A stretch of DNA of 64,000 nucleotides from assembly GCA_039707655.1 (NCBI GenBank), contig CM077664.1, positions 121,494,485 to 121,558,484 on the forward strand, read 5' to 3'. The stretch comes from Elymus sibiricus (taxonomy: Eukaryota > Streptophyta > Magnoliopsida > Poales > Poaceae). Positions 1-11,107 of this stretch are shown here, piece by piece. The notes beneath the pieces are model-generated. The model did not search any database. It saw only the letters and a program-made list of their open reading frames with translations, and was not told the origin of the DNA. Position 1 is the stretch's first letter; each line of letters starts with the position of its first letter. Both the position numbers and the translations under genes were made by a program.

Positions 1-836
1 AGTGTGTAACGGGTTGAATTTTGGGTGAAGGCTATTTATACCCCTCCACCCCCACTTACTCTCTAAGAGAGCCATCAGAACGTGCCTACACTTCCACCAT
101 TCATTTTCTGAGAGAGAACCACCTACTCATGTGTTGAGATCAAGAGATTCCAATCCAACCATTTGAACCTTGATTTCTAGCCTCTTCAAGTTTCTTTCCA
201 CTCCAATCCTTCTCCTACCCAAGCCAAATCTGTGAGAGAGAGATTGAGTGTTGAGGAGACTATCATTTGAAGCACAAGAGCAAAGGAGTTCATCTTCAAC
301 ACACCATCTATTACCTTTTGGAGAGTGGTGTCTCCTAGATTGGTTAGGTGTCACTTGGGAGCCTCCAAGATCATGTGGAGTTGAACCAAGGAGTTTGTAA
401 GGGCAAGGAGATCGCCTACTTCGTGAAGATCTACCCTGAGTGAGGCTAGTCCTTCGTGGACGGAAGCCAGGGTGGAATAGGCAAGGTTGCTTCTTCGTGG
501 ACCCTTCGTGGGTGGAGCCCTCCGTGGACTCATGCAACCGTTACCCTTCGTGGGTTGAAGTCTCCATCAACGTGGACGTACGATAGCACCACCTATCGGA
601 ACCACACCAAAAATCATCGTGTCTTCATTGCATTTGAAATCTCCAAACCCCTTCTTTACTTACATGTGCAATGTTTTACTTTCCACTGCTATACTCTTAG
701 AATTGCATGTGTAGGGTGATGCTAGACTTGATAGAATTGCTAAAATCTGCCCACAACTAAAATTGGGAAAAGGATAGATTTTTATTTGGTCAAGTAGTCT
801 AATCACCCCCCCTCTAGACATACTTTCGATCCTGCA
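1..836 (+). repeat. 5' LTR of Sirevirus A, 3' part
   Basis: This segment matches the last ~840 bp of the complete LTR at 7975-9486 with few differences. It starts at the sequence corresponding to about 8645 and ends in cctgca, directly before the primer-binding site. A TATA-like ctatttatac lies at 32-41, so transcription of A would start shortly downstream. Short ORFs inside it are chance reading frames. Confidence 0.93.
32..41 (+). promoter_or_regulatory. TATA-like box of Sirevirus A LTR
   Basis: The string ctatttatac is repeated at the same LTR position in the 3' copy (8678-8687). The following ~100 bp are pyrimidine-rich with stretches such as cccctccacc. This fits the U3/R promoter of a plant Copia LTR; transcription was not tested. 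Confidence 0.55.
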
Positions 837-838
837 AG

Positions 839-850
839 TGGTATCAGAGC
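839..850 (+). other. Primer-binding site, initiator tRNA-Met
   Basis: tggtatcagagc follows the LTR end after two bases (ag). This is the standard plant Copia sequence complementary to the 3' end of initiator tRNA-Met, and it fixes the LTR boundary at 836. Confidence 0.9.
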
Positions 851-889
851 ATTGGTCTCCATTGCATTGGTTTCACAACCTAGGAGAGT

Positions 890-2830
890 ATGGCGTGTAG
901 TGAGGGAAAGTACCACCGTAGAGGTCCATACTTTGATGGTACAAACTTTGCTAGTTGGAAGCATAAGATGAAAATGCATATTGTTGGTCATAAACCCGCC
1001 GTTTGGGCTGTTGTTCGTGTTGGCTTGCAAGGTGAATTCTTTGGGGATGGTAAGGAACCGGATCGTGAAGCAACCGCGAAAGAATTGAAGATGTTGCAAT
1101 ACAACGCTCAAGCATGTGACATTCTCTTCAATGGTTTGTGCCCCGAGGAGTTCAACAAGATCAGCCGCCTCGAGAATGCCAAGGAAATTTGGGAGACTTT
1201 GGTTGATATGCATGAGGGTACCGAGTCCGACAAGGAATCCAAGTCATTGGGAGGATTGTTGCTCATGAGATGTCACTCAAGGACAAAGAGGGGCTACACA
1301 ACAAGTCAAGTGGTGCTTTCAAAGCCTCAAGCGATGCTCCCACAACATCAAGCGACAAACTAGTATCCAATGAAGAGATAAGCTTAATGGTGAAGAGATT
1401 CAACAAGTTCTACAAGAGTAGAGGAAAAAGAAAGGAGCTCAAACTCAAGACACTATGAACAAAGATCATCAAGTGGTGATCGTAATTGCTACAATTGTGG
1501 AAGACCCGGACACTACTCCAATGAGTGTATGGCACCTCACAAGAAAAGTGATGAATCACCAAGAGGAAAGTATAGAAGAGATGAATCACCTCATAAGGAG
1601 AGAAGGAGTAGAGATGATCGTTATGAATGAAGACCTTCTCGGAGAAGCAAGGATTCGGAAAGGAAGGACAAGTCATCCAAGAGCTACACTAGAAGAAGAC
1701 ATCAAGCTCATATTGGTGAATGGATCTCCGGCTCCGAGTCCGACAACCAATCCGAGAGAAGTTATCACTCCAACTCCGACTATAGTCAAGATGAAGGTGT
1801 TGCCGGACTTGCTCTCGTATCCTCCAACTCCTATGACCTATTTGATTCACCAAATGAGGGAATTGGAAGATGCTTCATGGCAAAAGGCCCCAAGGTATCA
1901 CACCCCGAATACCTTGACTTTGATAGTGATGAGGATGATTTACTTGGTGATGATGATTTGCTTGTTGATAAGCCTAGTGATGTGAGCTATACTGAACTTG
2001 CTAGTAATCATGATAGTCAAGAGGAAACGAATGACAATGCTATGAAGAAGATTGAGCGTCTAACTAAAGAACTAAACACTCTTAAGTTAGCTCATGAAAC
2101 AACTCAAGAGGATCATAGAGAGCTTCTAAGAACTCATGAGAAGCTACGCTTTGAGAAGCTAAATTTAGAGCAAGAGCATGAGTTTTTAAAAGCAATCAAT
2201 GACGATATTCGAAAGAAGAGTTCTTCTTACATTGCCAAACGTTTACTCTTGTCTACTTTTGTGCCACAAGTTAAATCTAAGCAAACTAGCAACAAGGGTA
2301 AAAAGGTTTCTACCTCTAGTAGTAACAATAACAGTGTTAAATCTAATGTTGTTGCTTCTAGTAGTTCTATTAATTCCACTAATGATTCTCTTAGCCAAGT
2401 TACACTTGAGCAAGAAAACAATTTATTGAAAGGAATTATAGAAAAGGGTGTCTACAAGAGCCTTGCCGGGAGTAAGCAATTTGAGGAAATTGTACGCAAG
2501 CAAGGCACCGGAAGAACCAAGGTATTGGTTTTGAACGAAAGTTCAATGCCAATGGAGTTGAGTGGGAAGAAGATCAATACCCCAAGACGAAGATTGTTCC
2601 TCAACAAGAGAAGTATGATCCTACTTCCTTCAAGGGAACACAAGCTCAAGATGATCTTCCACCACAAGACCACAAGCTAAAAGGCAAGGACAAGCTTCAA
2701 GAAGAGATTGACTCATTTGAAGAACCACCTCAAGCCTTGGTCAAGTGGGTTCCCAAGACCTCATCAAAAGTTCTACTTCATCAAGTACAACTACAACTCC
2801 AAGGATTCCCATCAAGTTGACGTGGGTCCC
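890..2830 (+). pseudogene. gag: Sirevirus A gag, broken
   Basis: Capsid/nucleocapsid precursor that would package element RNA. It starts at the ATG at 890 and has the Copia gag N-terminal domain for about 120 codons (YFDGTNFASWKHKM, later KEIWETLVDMHEG). Near 1245 the frame changes and the middle of the capsid domain seems to be missing. The text resumes in another frame at HEMSLKDKE (about 1265). A further shift near 1440 leads to a perfect CX2CX4HX4C zinc knuckle at 1487-1528 (CYNCGRPGHYSNEC), then a TGA at 1628-1630. The same frame continues into an acidic stretch and a coiled coil (about 2040-2210) rich in K, E and L. After a further frame change near 2500 the region ends around a WVPKT motif (near 2745), typical of the gag-pol border in this lineage. 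At least three breaks; nonfunctional. Confidence 0.85.
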
Positions 2831-3120
2831 AAAGAAGAAGAACTAGAGAGTTCTTGAGGGTGACTCCACCAACAAACTTCACTCATATTCATTCATGGCA
2901 AGAACTTGTGCAACCAACTTCAACATTTTGCACTAGTTCATGGAGTCACAAACCCTCTTGTTATTAAGACAAGGGACAAGGTATTCAATGCATTCATGGA
3001 CATCATCATATGTGCATTTCACTCTATGTCTATGGATATCCTTGTTTGTTCCTTGTGGGACTAACCCATGTAGGTATTGAAAGTGCAAAACTCCAAGGAT
3101 TGCTCCCAACTCTTGATGGT
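2831..3120 (+). other. Noncoding stretch after gag of A
   Basis: No integrase or RT motif is visible where pol should begin. The text seems to continue gag-pol leader sequence in broken frames. atggt at 3116-3120 is the left TSD of the nested solo LTR. Confidence 0.5.
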
Positions 3121-4680
3121 TGCTACTTGTAGACTGCGTTGGTATTTCCCCGAAGAGGAGAGGATGATGCAGTATAGTAGAGATAAGTATTTCCCTTAGT
3201 TAAGAACCAAGGTTATCAATCCAGTAAGAGAACCAAGCAAAATTTCGTTAAGCGCACCTGCACACACAAAAGCAAACACTTGCACCCAACGCAAATAAGA
3301 GGGTTGTCAATCCTCTTAGCGGTTATTTGCAAGGATTAATTCTGATACTGGTAGATAGATAAACTAAAATACTAAATAAAATAAAAGTAAATAAATTGAA
3401 GCAAGGTATTTTTGAGTTTTTAATATATGATAAAGTAGACCCGGGGGCCATAGTTTTCACTAGAGGCTTCTCTCTCGAACGCATAGCATACGGTGGGTAA
3501 ACAAATTACTGTTGGGCAATTGATAGAAAAGCAAATAATTATGACGGATTCATGGCAATGATCATGTATATAGGCATCACGTCCGAGACAAATAGACCGA
3601 CTCCTGCCTGCATCTACTACTATTACTCCACCCATCGACCGCTATCCAACATGCATCTAGGGTATTAAGTATGAAACAGAGTAACGCCTTAAGCAAGATG
3701 ACATGATGTAGACAAAGTAAATTCAAGCAATATGATTAAACCCCATCTTTTTATCCTTAATGGCAACAATACAAATACGTGTCATGTCCCCTTCTGTCAC
3801 TGGGATTGAGCACCGCAAGATTGAACCTATCACAAAGCACCTCTCCCATTGCAAGATAAATCAATCTAGTAGGCCAAACCAAATCGATAGATCGGAGAGA
3901 AATACAAAGCTATAATAATCATGCATAAAAGAGTTCAGAGAAGACTCAAATATTTCTCATGAATAATCTGATCGTAAACTCACAATTCATTGGATCCCAA
4001 CAAACACACCGCAAAAGAAGATTACATCGGATAGAACTCCAAGAACATCGAGGAGAACATGGTATTGAAGATCAAAGAGAGAGAAGAAGCCATCTAGCTA
4101 CTAGCTATGGACCTGTAGGTCTGTGGTAAACTACTCACACATCATCGGAAGGGCAGCAAGGTTGATGAAGAAGCCCTCCATGATCGATTCCCCCTCCGGC
4201 AGAGTACCGGAAAAGGCCTCCAGATGGGATCGCGGAACAACAGAGGCTTGCGGCGGCGAAAAGGTTTTCTCTTCTGTCTCTCTGGTATATTGGGAATATT
4301 TGGGAATTTATAGCGCTGGAATTAGGTCAGGAGGGGCTACGAGGGGCCCACAAGCCTGGGGGCGCGCCTACCCCCCTGGGCGCGCCCTCCAGGCTTGTCG
4401 CCTCCTCGTGGCTCTTCTGGTCTTCTCCCGAAGCTTCGTGGGTCTCTTCTGGTCCAGAAAAAATTAATCCAAAGTTTTTTCTCGTTTGGACACTTTTTGA
4501 TAATGATTTTCTGAAAAGGCAAAAACAAGCAAAAAACAACAACTGGCACTGGGCACTGGGTTAATAGGTTAGTCCCAAAAAATGATATATATTGGCATAT
4601 AATTGCATATAAAACATCCAAGATTGATACTATACTAGCATGGAACAATCAAAAATTATAGATACGTTGGAGACGTATCA
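3121..4680 (-). mobile_element. Gypsy solo LTR (same family as element G)
   Basis: A 1560-bp LTR on the minus strand, reading tgatacgtctccaacg from 4680 and ending at 3121. It is flanked by the perfect 5-bp duplication atggt (3116-3120 and 4681-4685), so it inserted as a full element and was reduced to one LTR by recombination between its two LTRs. It closely matches the LTRs of G at 22779-24307 and 36869-38412. It holds a minus-strand TATA-like gctataaatt (about 4306-4315) and GC-rich ggcgcgcc blocks near 4361-4383. ORFs within it are chance frames. Confidence 0.93.
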
Positions 4681-4685
4681 ATGGT

Positions 4686-5214
4686 CTACATCAACATTGA
4701 GCATCCCCATCTACAACATCTACATGAAGTCATCATCGACAAAACCCAAGGTTAGTTCATCACTTTTTGGGGGGATATCACATCTAGGGGGAGCTTGGCT
4801 CTAAGACCCGAGCTAAAGCAACTCTAATGGTGTGAACACATTAATGCTTTATGTAAAAGTGGTAACCCCACTTGTGCTTAAACGATGAGTATGACCTATG
4901 ATCAAATGTTCTCATTTGACTCCTAAGTCAATATACTCATATATAGATGACTATGTCATCGCCCATTGTGTGATGGATGCTAGAATTGTTTGTGCATGTT
5001 TGCTACATATTTCATTTTCTATCTTATTGTGTGAGCATGTTGCTATGCATATTTCTCATTCGAGGACATCCATTTGTAGTTTGATTGATTTGGTTTTTTT
5101 GGCCAAATGGATGTACAAGAATGCCTAAGCACCTTCTCTAGCTATCTATTCTTTCTTGTCTCAAATTCTCTTCATGCTACATCACAAAATTTGAACAAGT
5201 CTTTTTCGGACCCT
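4686..5214 (+). other. Internal noncoding region of A
   Basis: AT-rich DNA without a supportable ORF. It holds a purine run cacatctagggggagcttgg (about 4778-4797), resembling the polypurine runs near the 3' LTR. No pol remnant was recognised. Confidence 0.45.
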
Positions 5215-6015
5215 CCGGATGAGGAGCACTCGGAGTCACCGATCTGTCAAAGACTGAATTCCAAAACGTTCTAAATGCCTTTCGGTTTGACCAACTCACT
5301 CCCATTCGGTCTCACCGAAATCATTTGGATTGATATGAGTTTTCATCTCGGTGCAACCGATCCGAACCGTCTCGGAGTCATCGATGTGTTGTACTGCCAG
5401 CAGTTACACATCTCGGAGCCACCGATATGTTTCGATCGGAGTTATCGACAGCTGATGGGTATATATATCCAGCGAGTCTGTACGGTTGAAATTTCTCAAA
5501 CGTTTCGTCCTCGCGCCCCACAGCTGTCGTCGCCCCAGTCTCTGGACAGTCGTCGTTCCGTCCAGCGTGCCCTCGCCATTGGATTCCACCACCATCAACG
5601 GAAATCTCTCCCTCCGTTGACGCCGTAGAGGACTTGCGCCAAGTTAGGGTAAAATCCGACCCCTTAGTGCCTCTATTTCCGATTCAATGCACTAGGGTTT
5701 TCGCCATGATTCATGCCACAGTTTGCAACATCTATACTAAGTATGAATTCCGTAGATTAGATTCGAGCGAAGATTTTAGGTTTAAGTTTCCGCAGAATAC
5801 ATCTCGGACCAGCCGATCTGAAAATTTCGGAGTCACCGATCTGGCTTTGGCCATTGCACTAGTACGTCTCGGTGCCACCGAGTTGTACTGATCGGTGAAG
5901 CCGAAATAAAGTTTCTGTAAAACCCTAGCATCTCGGAGAGACCGAACCACATATCAGTTTGACCGAAACTGTGTGCCAAGTCTCTGTTAAGTGCTTCGGT
6001 ATCACCGAAATGATC
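5215..6015 (+). repeat. Cluster of family A palindromes (tcgg...ccga) before the aORF
   Basis: About 15 dispersed copies of a 13-15 bp imperfect palindrome, consensus tcggNNNcaccga. The best copy, ctcggtgccaccgag at 5868-5882, is perfect with 7-bp arms around a central c. Others include attcggtctcaccgaa near 5304 and ttcggtatcaccgaa near 5996. The same motif recurs in the LTR (8316-8645). LTR palindromes are a known Sirevirus trait; their function is not established here. Confidence 0.85.
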
Positions 6016-6151
6016 AACTCGGTTGATCCGAAATGTCTTCTGTGAAAATTTGAAACTAAGATTTGAACTCAAATTTTGGAAAAATAGCTGCATTTTGTGA
6101 TGACTCATCCACTCTGCCTATACCCAACTACTTCACAGGTCAGCTTGCAAG

Positions 6152-7445
6152 ATGTCAGATGCCAGTGACAGCCAGAACATATCTGAAGAGCAAAATGTTG
6201 ATTTGAGTGCAGGTTCTAGTCCTGAGAGCAGTTATGATGAAGGCAGCAGAAGCACTCCCAGCAATTTGCCTAAGGCTGCCAAGAGAACAAGAAAAGCAAA
6301 GGGCTCAGAAACTAAGGATGAGGACTTCCAGTTGGAAGAGGTCACCTCCAAGAAGAAGAAAGTCACTGTTCACAAGGAGTATGCAGGAACTCAAAAGGAG
6401 AGAGGAGTTACTAGGAAGATCCCTGCTTCTACAGCTACCAAGAGAGGCATTACCTCAGCAAATCCAAAAGGATCTCAGCCAGTGCCAACCAAGTCAAAGC
6501 CAAAGGTTGAAGGCAAGAAGAGGGAAAGAAAGCAAGTTGCTCATGTGGTGTTCAAACCCACATCTATGAGGAGAGATGATGCCACAGATGAGGAAGAAGA
6601 AGAGGAAGAGCCAGCAGCTAACCCACCTACTGCCAAGCAACAAAAGCTCATGGCAGATGCTATATAGACTGCTGCTCCTTCCAAGTGAAAACCTAAAGCT
6701 CCTACCTCCAAGCCTAGGAGAACTACAAGGAATGTGCCAGCCAGTGAGAAGAAGAAGGCCCCAGTGCCTGAGAATGCTGCTGATGATGAACCTTCACTTC
6801 TAAGGAAGCTAAGACCCAGATTGCCTGAGCACAATGATACACATCCAGTTGCTGAAAACATGAAAGAGAGGAAGGACAATGGCCTGAGGAAGTGGAGAGA
6901 GTTAGACCCATATGCTGTGAGAAGGAGAACTGCTATAGACTACCGCTTTCACACCTACTCCGTCACTGAAGACCAAGGCCGATCAAATGAATTATCTACT
7001 TCGAGCTACTCAGAGGATCGAGCAGAGTCTGGCCAACTTAGCTAAGAACCAGAAGAGTCTTGAGAGGATCGTTGAGGCAAAATTCTATGATCTAGATGTC
7101 AAGGTGACAGAGATGCAATCTATAGTTGAGAGTCTAAAGAAAGAGGTGGATGAGGCAAAGCTTGCTAGCAGTGATGATGAAGAGCATCATGGTACAGTAC
7201 TTCCCACGACCACTCAGTTCCAGACCCAGGTCAGGTCAGCAGCAGTTCCAGACACTTCTAGAGCCATAGTTTCAGCTCAAGCTGCTGCACCCTCAGTTGC
7301 TCCAGTCGTTGCCACTCCTCCGCCAATTCAGCAGACTTCTTCCGAGGCATTTGCAGATGCACTTCTCTCTACTCCGACATCGACGCACACCGGCGCTGCA
7401 AGTCAGAGGACTTCACCACCAGGAACTGCCGGAGATCGTGCCTAG
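6152..7445 (+). pseudogene. Additional ORF (aORF / env-like position) of Sirevirus A, broken
   Basis: Occupies the place between pol and 3' LTR where Sireviruses carry an extra ORF of debated function. The start at 6152 opens a Ser/Glu-rich, then strongly basic region (KRTRKAKGS, KKKKVTVHK) and an acidic DDATDEEEEEEE stretch, suggesting nuclear localisation rather than a membrane protein. In-frame stops occur at 6665-6667 (TAG) and about 6686 (TGA). The frame then continues to about 7045. By comparison with the Sirevirus C aORF, the central conserved domain is missing near 6960. A shifted frame gives a C-terminal coiled coil (about 6987-7180, LANLAKNQKSLERIVEAKF) and a Pro/Ala/Thr-rich tail ending at 7445. 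No signal peptide or membrane segment was seen. Not functional. Confidence 0.75.
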
Positions 7446-7974
7446 AGTGACGTTTAGCTCTATACCTATTCGATCTTTTTGGTACTTGCTGCCAAAGGGG
7501 GAGAATTTGTATAGATCATTAGGGCTTCGAGAGAGAGTGTCTTGCTTTTGTTCGATCATTTTTTCCTTGAGTTTCTTGCTATAGTTTGGTTTGTGCTACA
7601 TTGATCATTATGCTTGTGATGATGCTACGTTTGGTTGTGTGTTTGATCATACGATGCTTCATGCTATGCACATTGTCTATCTCTATCACTATCCATGTAT
7701 GATAATTCATTCGGTTGTTTGGTGATGAGTGCTTACTTCATTGCAATCCTATCATTTTGAGCACTCCACCAAGTTGTATGTGACATGGAAGAGTGACCCA
7801 TGATCCTAATCGATTGTGCATTTGCATTCAAACGCAAATTTTAAATAATGCACAAATTTAGGGGGAGCTCTTACTTATCACATACTTCTCAAAGCGATGA
7901 TGTATTCCATTGATTATGTCATTTGTCGAAGATTTGATCTATATGTTGTCATCAATTACCAAAAAGGGGGAGAT
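7446..7974 (+). other. 3' untranslated region of A with three polypurine runs
   Basis: Three purine runs lie between the aORF and the LTR: gccaaagggggagaa (7491-7505), tttagggggagctc (7857-7870) and aaaaagggggaga (7961-7973). The last adjoins the 3' LTR and is the probable plus-strand primer. The first is preceded by tttttggtacttgct. Multiple polypurine tracts are known in Sireviruses. Confidence 0.85.
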
Positions 7975-9486
7975 TGAAAGTGCAACTAATCCCCGGGTGG
8001 TTTTGGCAATCAATAACAACATATACATCATTGATCTAATACTCATTGCTAATAGATTTTAGAAAAGATCAATGATTGGCATGGCAAGGACTAATGGATG
8101 TGGACCCCTCAAAATGTCAAGGACAAGAATTGGCAACTACAAGACTCTACATTTTTGGTTTAGTGATCCAAGATCACATTGAGTCCCTTAGGAAAGCCAA
8201 TACTATTAAAAGGGGATGAGGTATTAATGATGAGGTTGTTGCTCAAGTGCTCAGTGATATTACTCCAAAAACCCTCAGTCATTTTCTCAAAAACACATCT
8301 GTCCAAAACCTAAATCTCCATCTCGGTCCCACCGAAACAACCCATCCGGACCCACCGAGATAACCACTCCCATTGCCACTGCCAAACCCTAGCAATTCGG
8401 TTTGACCGAAATGGATCTCGGTCCCACCAAGATGGCATTGCCAAGTTTCTGTGATGACATTGTTTCACTTCGGAATCACCGAGTTGAAATAATCAGAATT
8501 TCCGAGACTGGGTTTTGCCCTAGCCATTGCAGTTCGGTTCCACCGAGTTGTTCCACTTCGGTCCCACCAAAAAGTCCAATGTTCATATCTTTTACACTAA
8601 TGGGTCTCACCGAGTTTTACATTCGGTCTCACCGATTTGGGTCAAAAGTGTGTAACGGTTGGATTTTTGGGTGATGGCTATTTATACCCCTCCACCTCCA
8701 CTTACTCTCTAAGAGAGCCATCAGAACGTGCCTACACTTCCACCATTCATTTTCTGAGAGAGAACCACATACTCATGTGTTGAGATCAAGAGATTCCAAT
8801 CCACCCATTTGAACCTTGATTTCTAGCCTCTTCAAGTTGCTTTCCACTCCAATCCTTCTCCTACCCAAGCCAAATCTGTGAGAGAGAGATTGAGTGTTGA
8901 GGAGACTATCATTTGAAGCACAAGAGCAAGGAGTTCATCATCAACACACCATATATTACCTTTTGGAGAGTGGTGTCTCCTAGATTGGTTAGGTGTCACT
9001 TGGGAGCCTCCAAGATCACGTGGAGTTGAACCAAGGAGTTTGTAAGGGCAAGGAGATCGCCTACTTCGTGAAGATCTACCCCGAGTGAGGCTTGTCCTTC
9101 ATGGACAGAAGCCATGGTGGAATAGGCAAGGTTGCTTCTTCGTGGACCCTTCGTGGGTGGAGCCCTCCATGGACTCGCACAACCGTTACCCTTCGTGGGT
9201 TGAAGTCTCCATCAACGTGGACGTACGATAGCACCACCTATCGGAACCACGCCAAAAATCATCATGTCTTCATTGCGTTTGAAATCTTCAAACCCCTCCT
9301 TTACTTACATGTGCAATGTTTTACTTTCCGCTGCTATACTCTTAGAATTGCATGTGTAGGGTGATGCTAGACTAGATAGAATTGCTAAAATCTACCCATA
9401 ACTAAAATTGGAAAAAAGATTGATTTTTATTTGGTCAAGTAGTCTAATCACCCCCCCCCCCCTCTAGACATACTTTCGATCCTACA
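7975..9486 (+). repeat. 3' LTR of Sirevirus A, complete
   Basis: 1512 bp from tgaaagtgcaactaatcc to cctaca. Its U3 part (about 8316-8645) carries roughly ten family A palindromes, followed by TATA-like ctatttatac at 8678-8687. The right half matches 1-836. A c-run at about 9451-9462 is longer than in the 5' copy. Confidence 0.95.
8316..8645 (+). repeat. Family A palindromes in LTR U3
   Basis: About ten copies of the tcggNNNcaccga palindrome, for example ctcggtcccaccgaa near 8323, acttcggaatcaccgag near 8468 and attcggtctcaccga near 8621. They lie directly upstream of the TATA-like box, where they could act as binding sites or RNA hairpins. Confidence 0.85.
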
Positions 9487-9491
9487 GTAGG

Positions 9492-9945
9492 GTTTTACCT
9501 CGTGCGGAGGACCTAAACCTGGGTAAATCTTGTCTCCTGCTTCCCCTTCGACCTAATCACCTCGCCGAGATACCCTACCGAGGGATTTGCCAAAATCAGC
9601 TCTGACATCTACGATAGTCTCTTAAGCACCCTACACATGCAAGTCTGCAAGAGTATAAGAGCGGAAAGTTAAGACTTGCAAGAGTAGAATGTGTAGAGTA
9701 CAATAAATGCAAACATGGGGTGGCTTAGTGGAGATTTTATCAATACACTTTATGTCACATTTTAGAGCTCATTTGTTGCATAAAAAGGCCTCATATCATA
9801 TCCACATTAAGCCACTTTCATGTCCATTATGCATGATTTTCGATTTGCACTCATCTTATTGTGAGCATTGCATAGTAGTTAGTTTTTTTGTTTTATTAGT
9901 TTTTATTTTCTTTTGTTGTGTGTGTAAGTGATTTGGAACTCATAG
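9492..9945 (+). other. Unassigned interior segment of B
   Basis: No ORF with recognisable homology. It begins gttttacctcgtgcgg and holds a pair of related strings around 9625-9690 (cacatgcaagtctgcaagag, later agacttgcaagagtag). It may be an older inserted piece rather than native Sirevirus sequence; I cannot assign it. Confidence 0.35.
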
Positions 9946-10504
9946 GGACCTAGCGCGATGAAAACATCCATGTTGGAATCTATCCGGAGGAATTACAAGC
10001 ACCAGATAAAGGCCTTTTGTCGAGTTTGACAAAACAAAATTTTCCAATGTGCCGAATTTTAAGATCCAATACCATGAGATTATCGAGCTTGTCCATACAA
10101 ATCCAACATGGCCAAGAATGCCCAAATAAAAGTTTGTATGAGGAAATGATGACCAAAATACGAAACACCGCGCGCATGTCAAATAGAGAAGACGGTGCAT
10201 GGTACGACCGCACGCGGTCGTACCAGCTTTCTGTGATTCTTCACCAATTCCATCCCCATTTGTTCCTATGGGATCCTTGAACCTCAAGAAAGGTATCGAG
10301 AGAGATTGTGGCTCACCTAAAGCCCTTGGATCAGAAGGAGAGATGGCACATCCACGGAGGAGGCAACATCGATGTGTCACCAGATTCCGATATTGTGCCC
10401 GCCACAGATCCTCTTGAGACGGTTCCTCTTCCATATGTAGGTTTTGAGGAGCACTTTGTGCTCCTTCACCTCGACAACTGCGATAGTGACAATGGCGAGA
10501 AGTG
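9946..10504 (+). pseudogene. aORF remnant of Sirevirus B
   Basis: Degenerate coding text between the interior and the polypurine runs. On the + strand a segment near 10016-10130 reads KFSNVPNFKIQYHEIIELV and then NPTWPRMPK before a stop. Another open piece (10308-10504) ends in DNCDSDNGEK just before the conserved tttttggtatcttgatgcc motif that also follows the aORF of A. The position matches the A and C aORFs, but several stops and an apparent deletion around 10150-10300 break it. Minus-strand ORFs here have no support. The function of the intact protein is unknown. Confidence 0.5.
10200..10225. repeat. Perfect 12-bp inverted repeat with 2-bp loop
   Basis: Arms tggtacgaccgc (10200-10211) and gcggtcgtacca (10214-10225) pair perfectly around ac. 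It is GC-rich in an otherwise AT-rich neighbourhood and unlike the LTR palindrome of B. Confidence 0.9.
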
Positions 10505-11107
10505 ACTCATGGGGCTTGTGGGAGTAGTTCTTTCTCCCCTTTTTGGTATCTTGATGCCAAAGGGGGAGAAGAGTATATTAGGTTGTTATCCAGGCTCCAT
10601 ATGGGTTATTATTTTGTTTTGCCATGGTTGTTCTTTGATTCTTATGGGTCAAGCAAAAGTTAAAACTTTTGTTAGTTGTATGAGATTATGTTTAAGATTG
10701 TCATGTTGAACCGATGTCATGTTTAATTTATGGAATGACTGCAAGACTATTTATATTATGTATTTATGTATGTGAGGATGCCATGTTCGTGGTTATTTTG
10801 TTATCTTACTCTGATACTATATGGTTGTATACTCGTAACTTTTCCATGACATCATTGTTGCAATGATATGCTTCTCACATTAAAATTTGTTGTTTGGGTA
10901 TTGCATGGTTTATATAATTTATGGGGATCTCTCTCTACCCCCCCCCCTCAACCTAATATGTGCATCTTATTTGCAATAAAGAATACTATATGCAAACGTC
11001 TAGGGGGAGGTCACTTAAATCATGTAAACCTTTCCTCCCATCTATCTAATGCATATATTTTTGAGAGCTAAATGTGTGTTCTCATCGACTACCAAAAAGG
11101 GTGAGAT
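10505..11107 (+). other. 3' untranslated region of B with three polypurine runs
   Basis: Runs at 10556-10570 (gccaaagggggagaa), 11001-11010 (tagggggagg) and 11093-11106 (caaaaagggtgaga). The first is identical to the run in A and preceded by tttttggtatcttgat. The last adjoins the LTR but has a t inside the g-run. Confidence 0.82.

Larger units (their letters stand above)
1..9486 (+). mobile_element. Sirevirus-type Copia retrotransposon A (5' end outside window)
   Basis: LTR retrotransposon on the + strand. Visible parts in order: end of the 5' LTR (to 836), initiator-Met type primer-binding site (839-850), broken gag, a nested Gypsy solo LTR, a palindrome-rich spacer, a broken additional ORF, three polypurine runs and a complete 3' LTR (7975-9486). 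Without the nested LTR the internal region is about 5.6 kb, short for an autonomous Sirevirus. No protease, integrase, reverse transcriptase or RNase H motif was found, so I infer a pol-less copy dependent on another element. The SIRE/Maximus assignment rests on the gag type, an aORF downstream, multiple polypurine runs and LTR palindromes. The right flank gtagg (9487-9491) should be one TSD copy; the left copy lies outside the window. Confidence 0.88.

Noticed and set aside
5275..5891. Plus-strand ORFs of 85-117 codons before the aORF of A
   Set aside because: They translate the tcgg/ccga palindrome cluster and show no domain.
10308..10505. Independent small gene with its own start
   Set aside because: Its end aligns with the aORF end of A just before the shared tttttggta-polypurine motif, so it is the tail of the B aORF relic.
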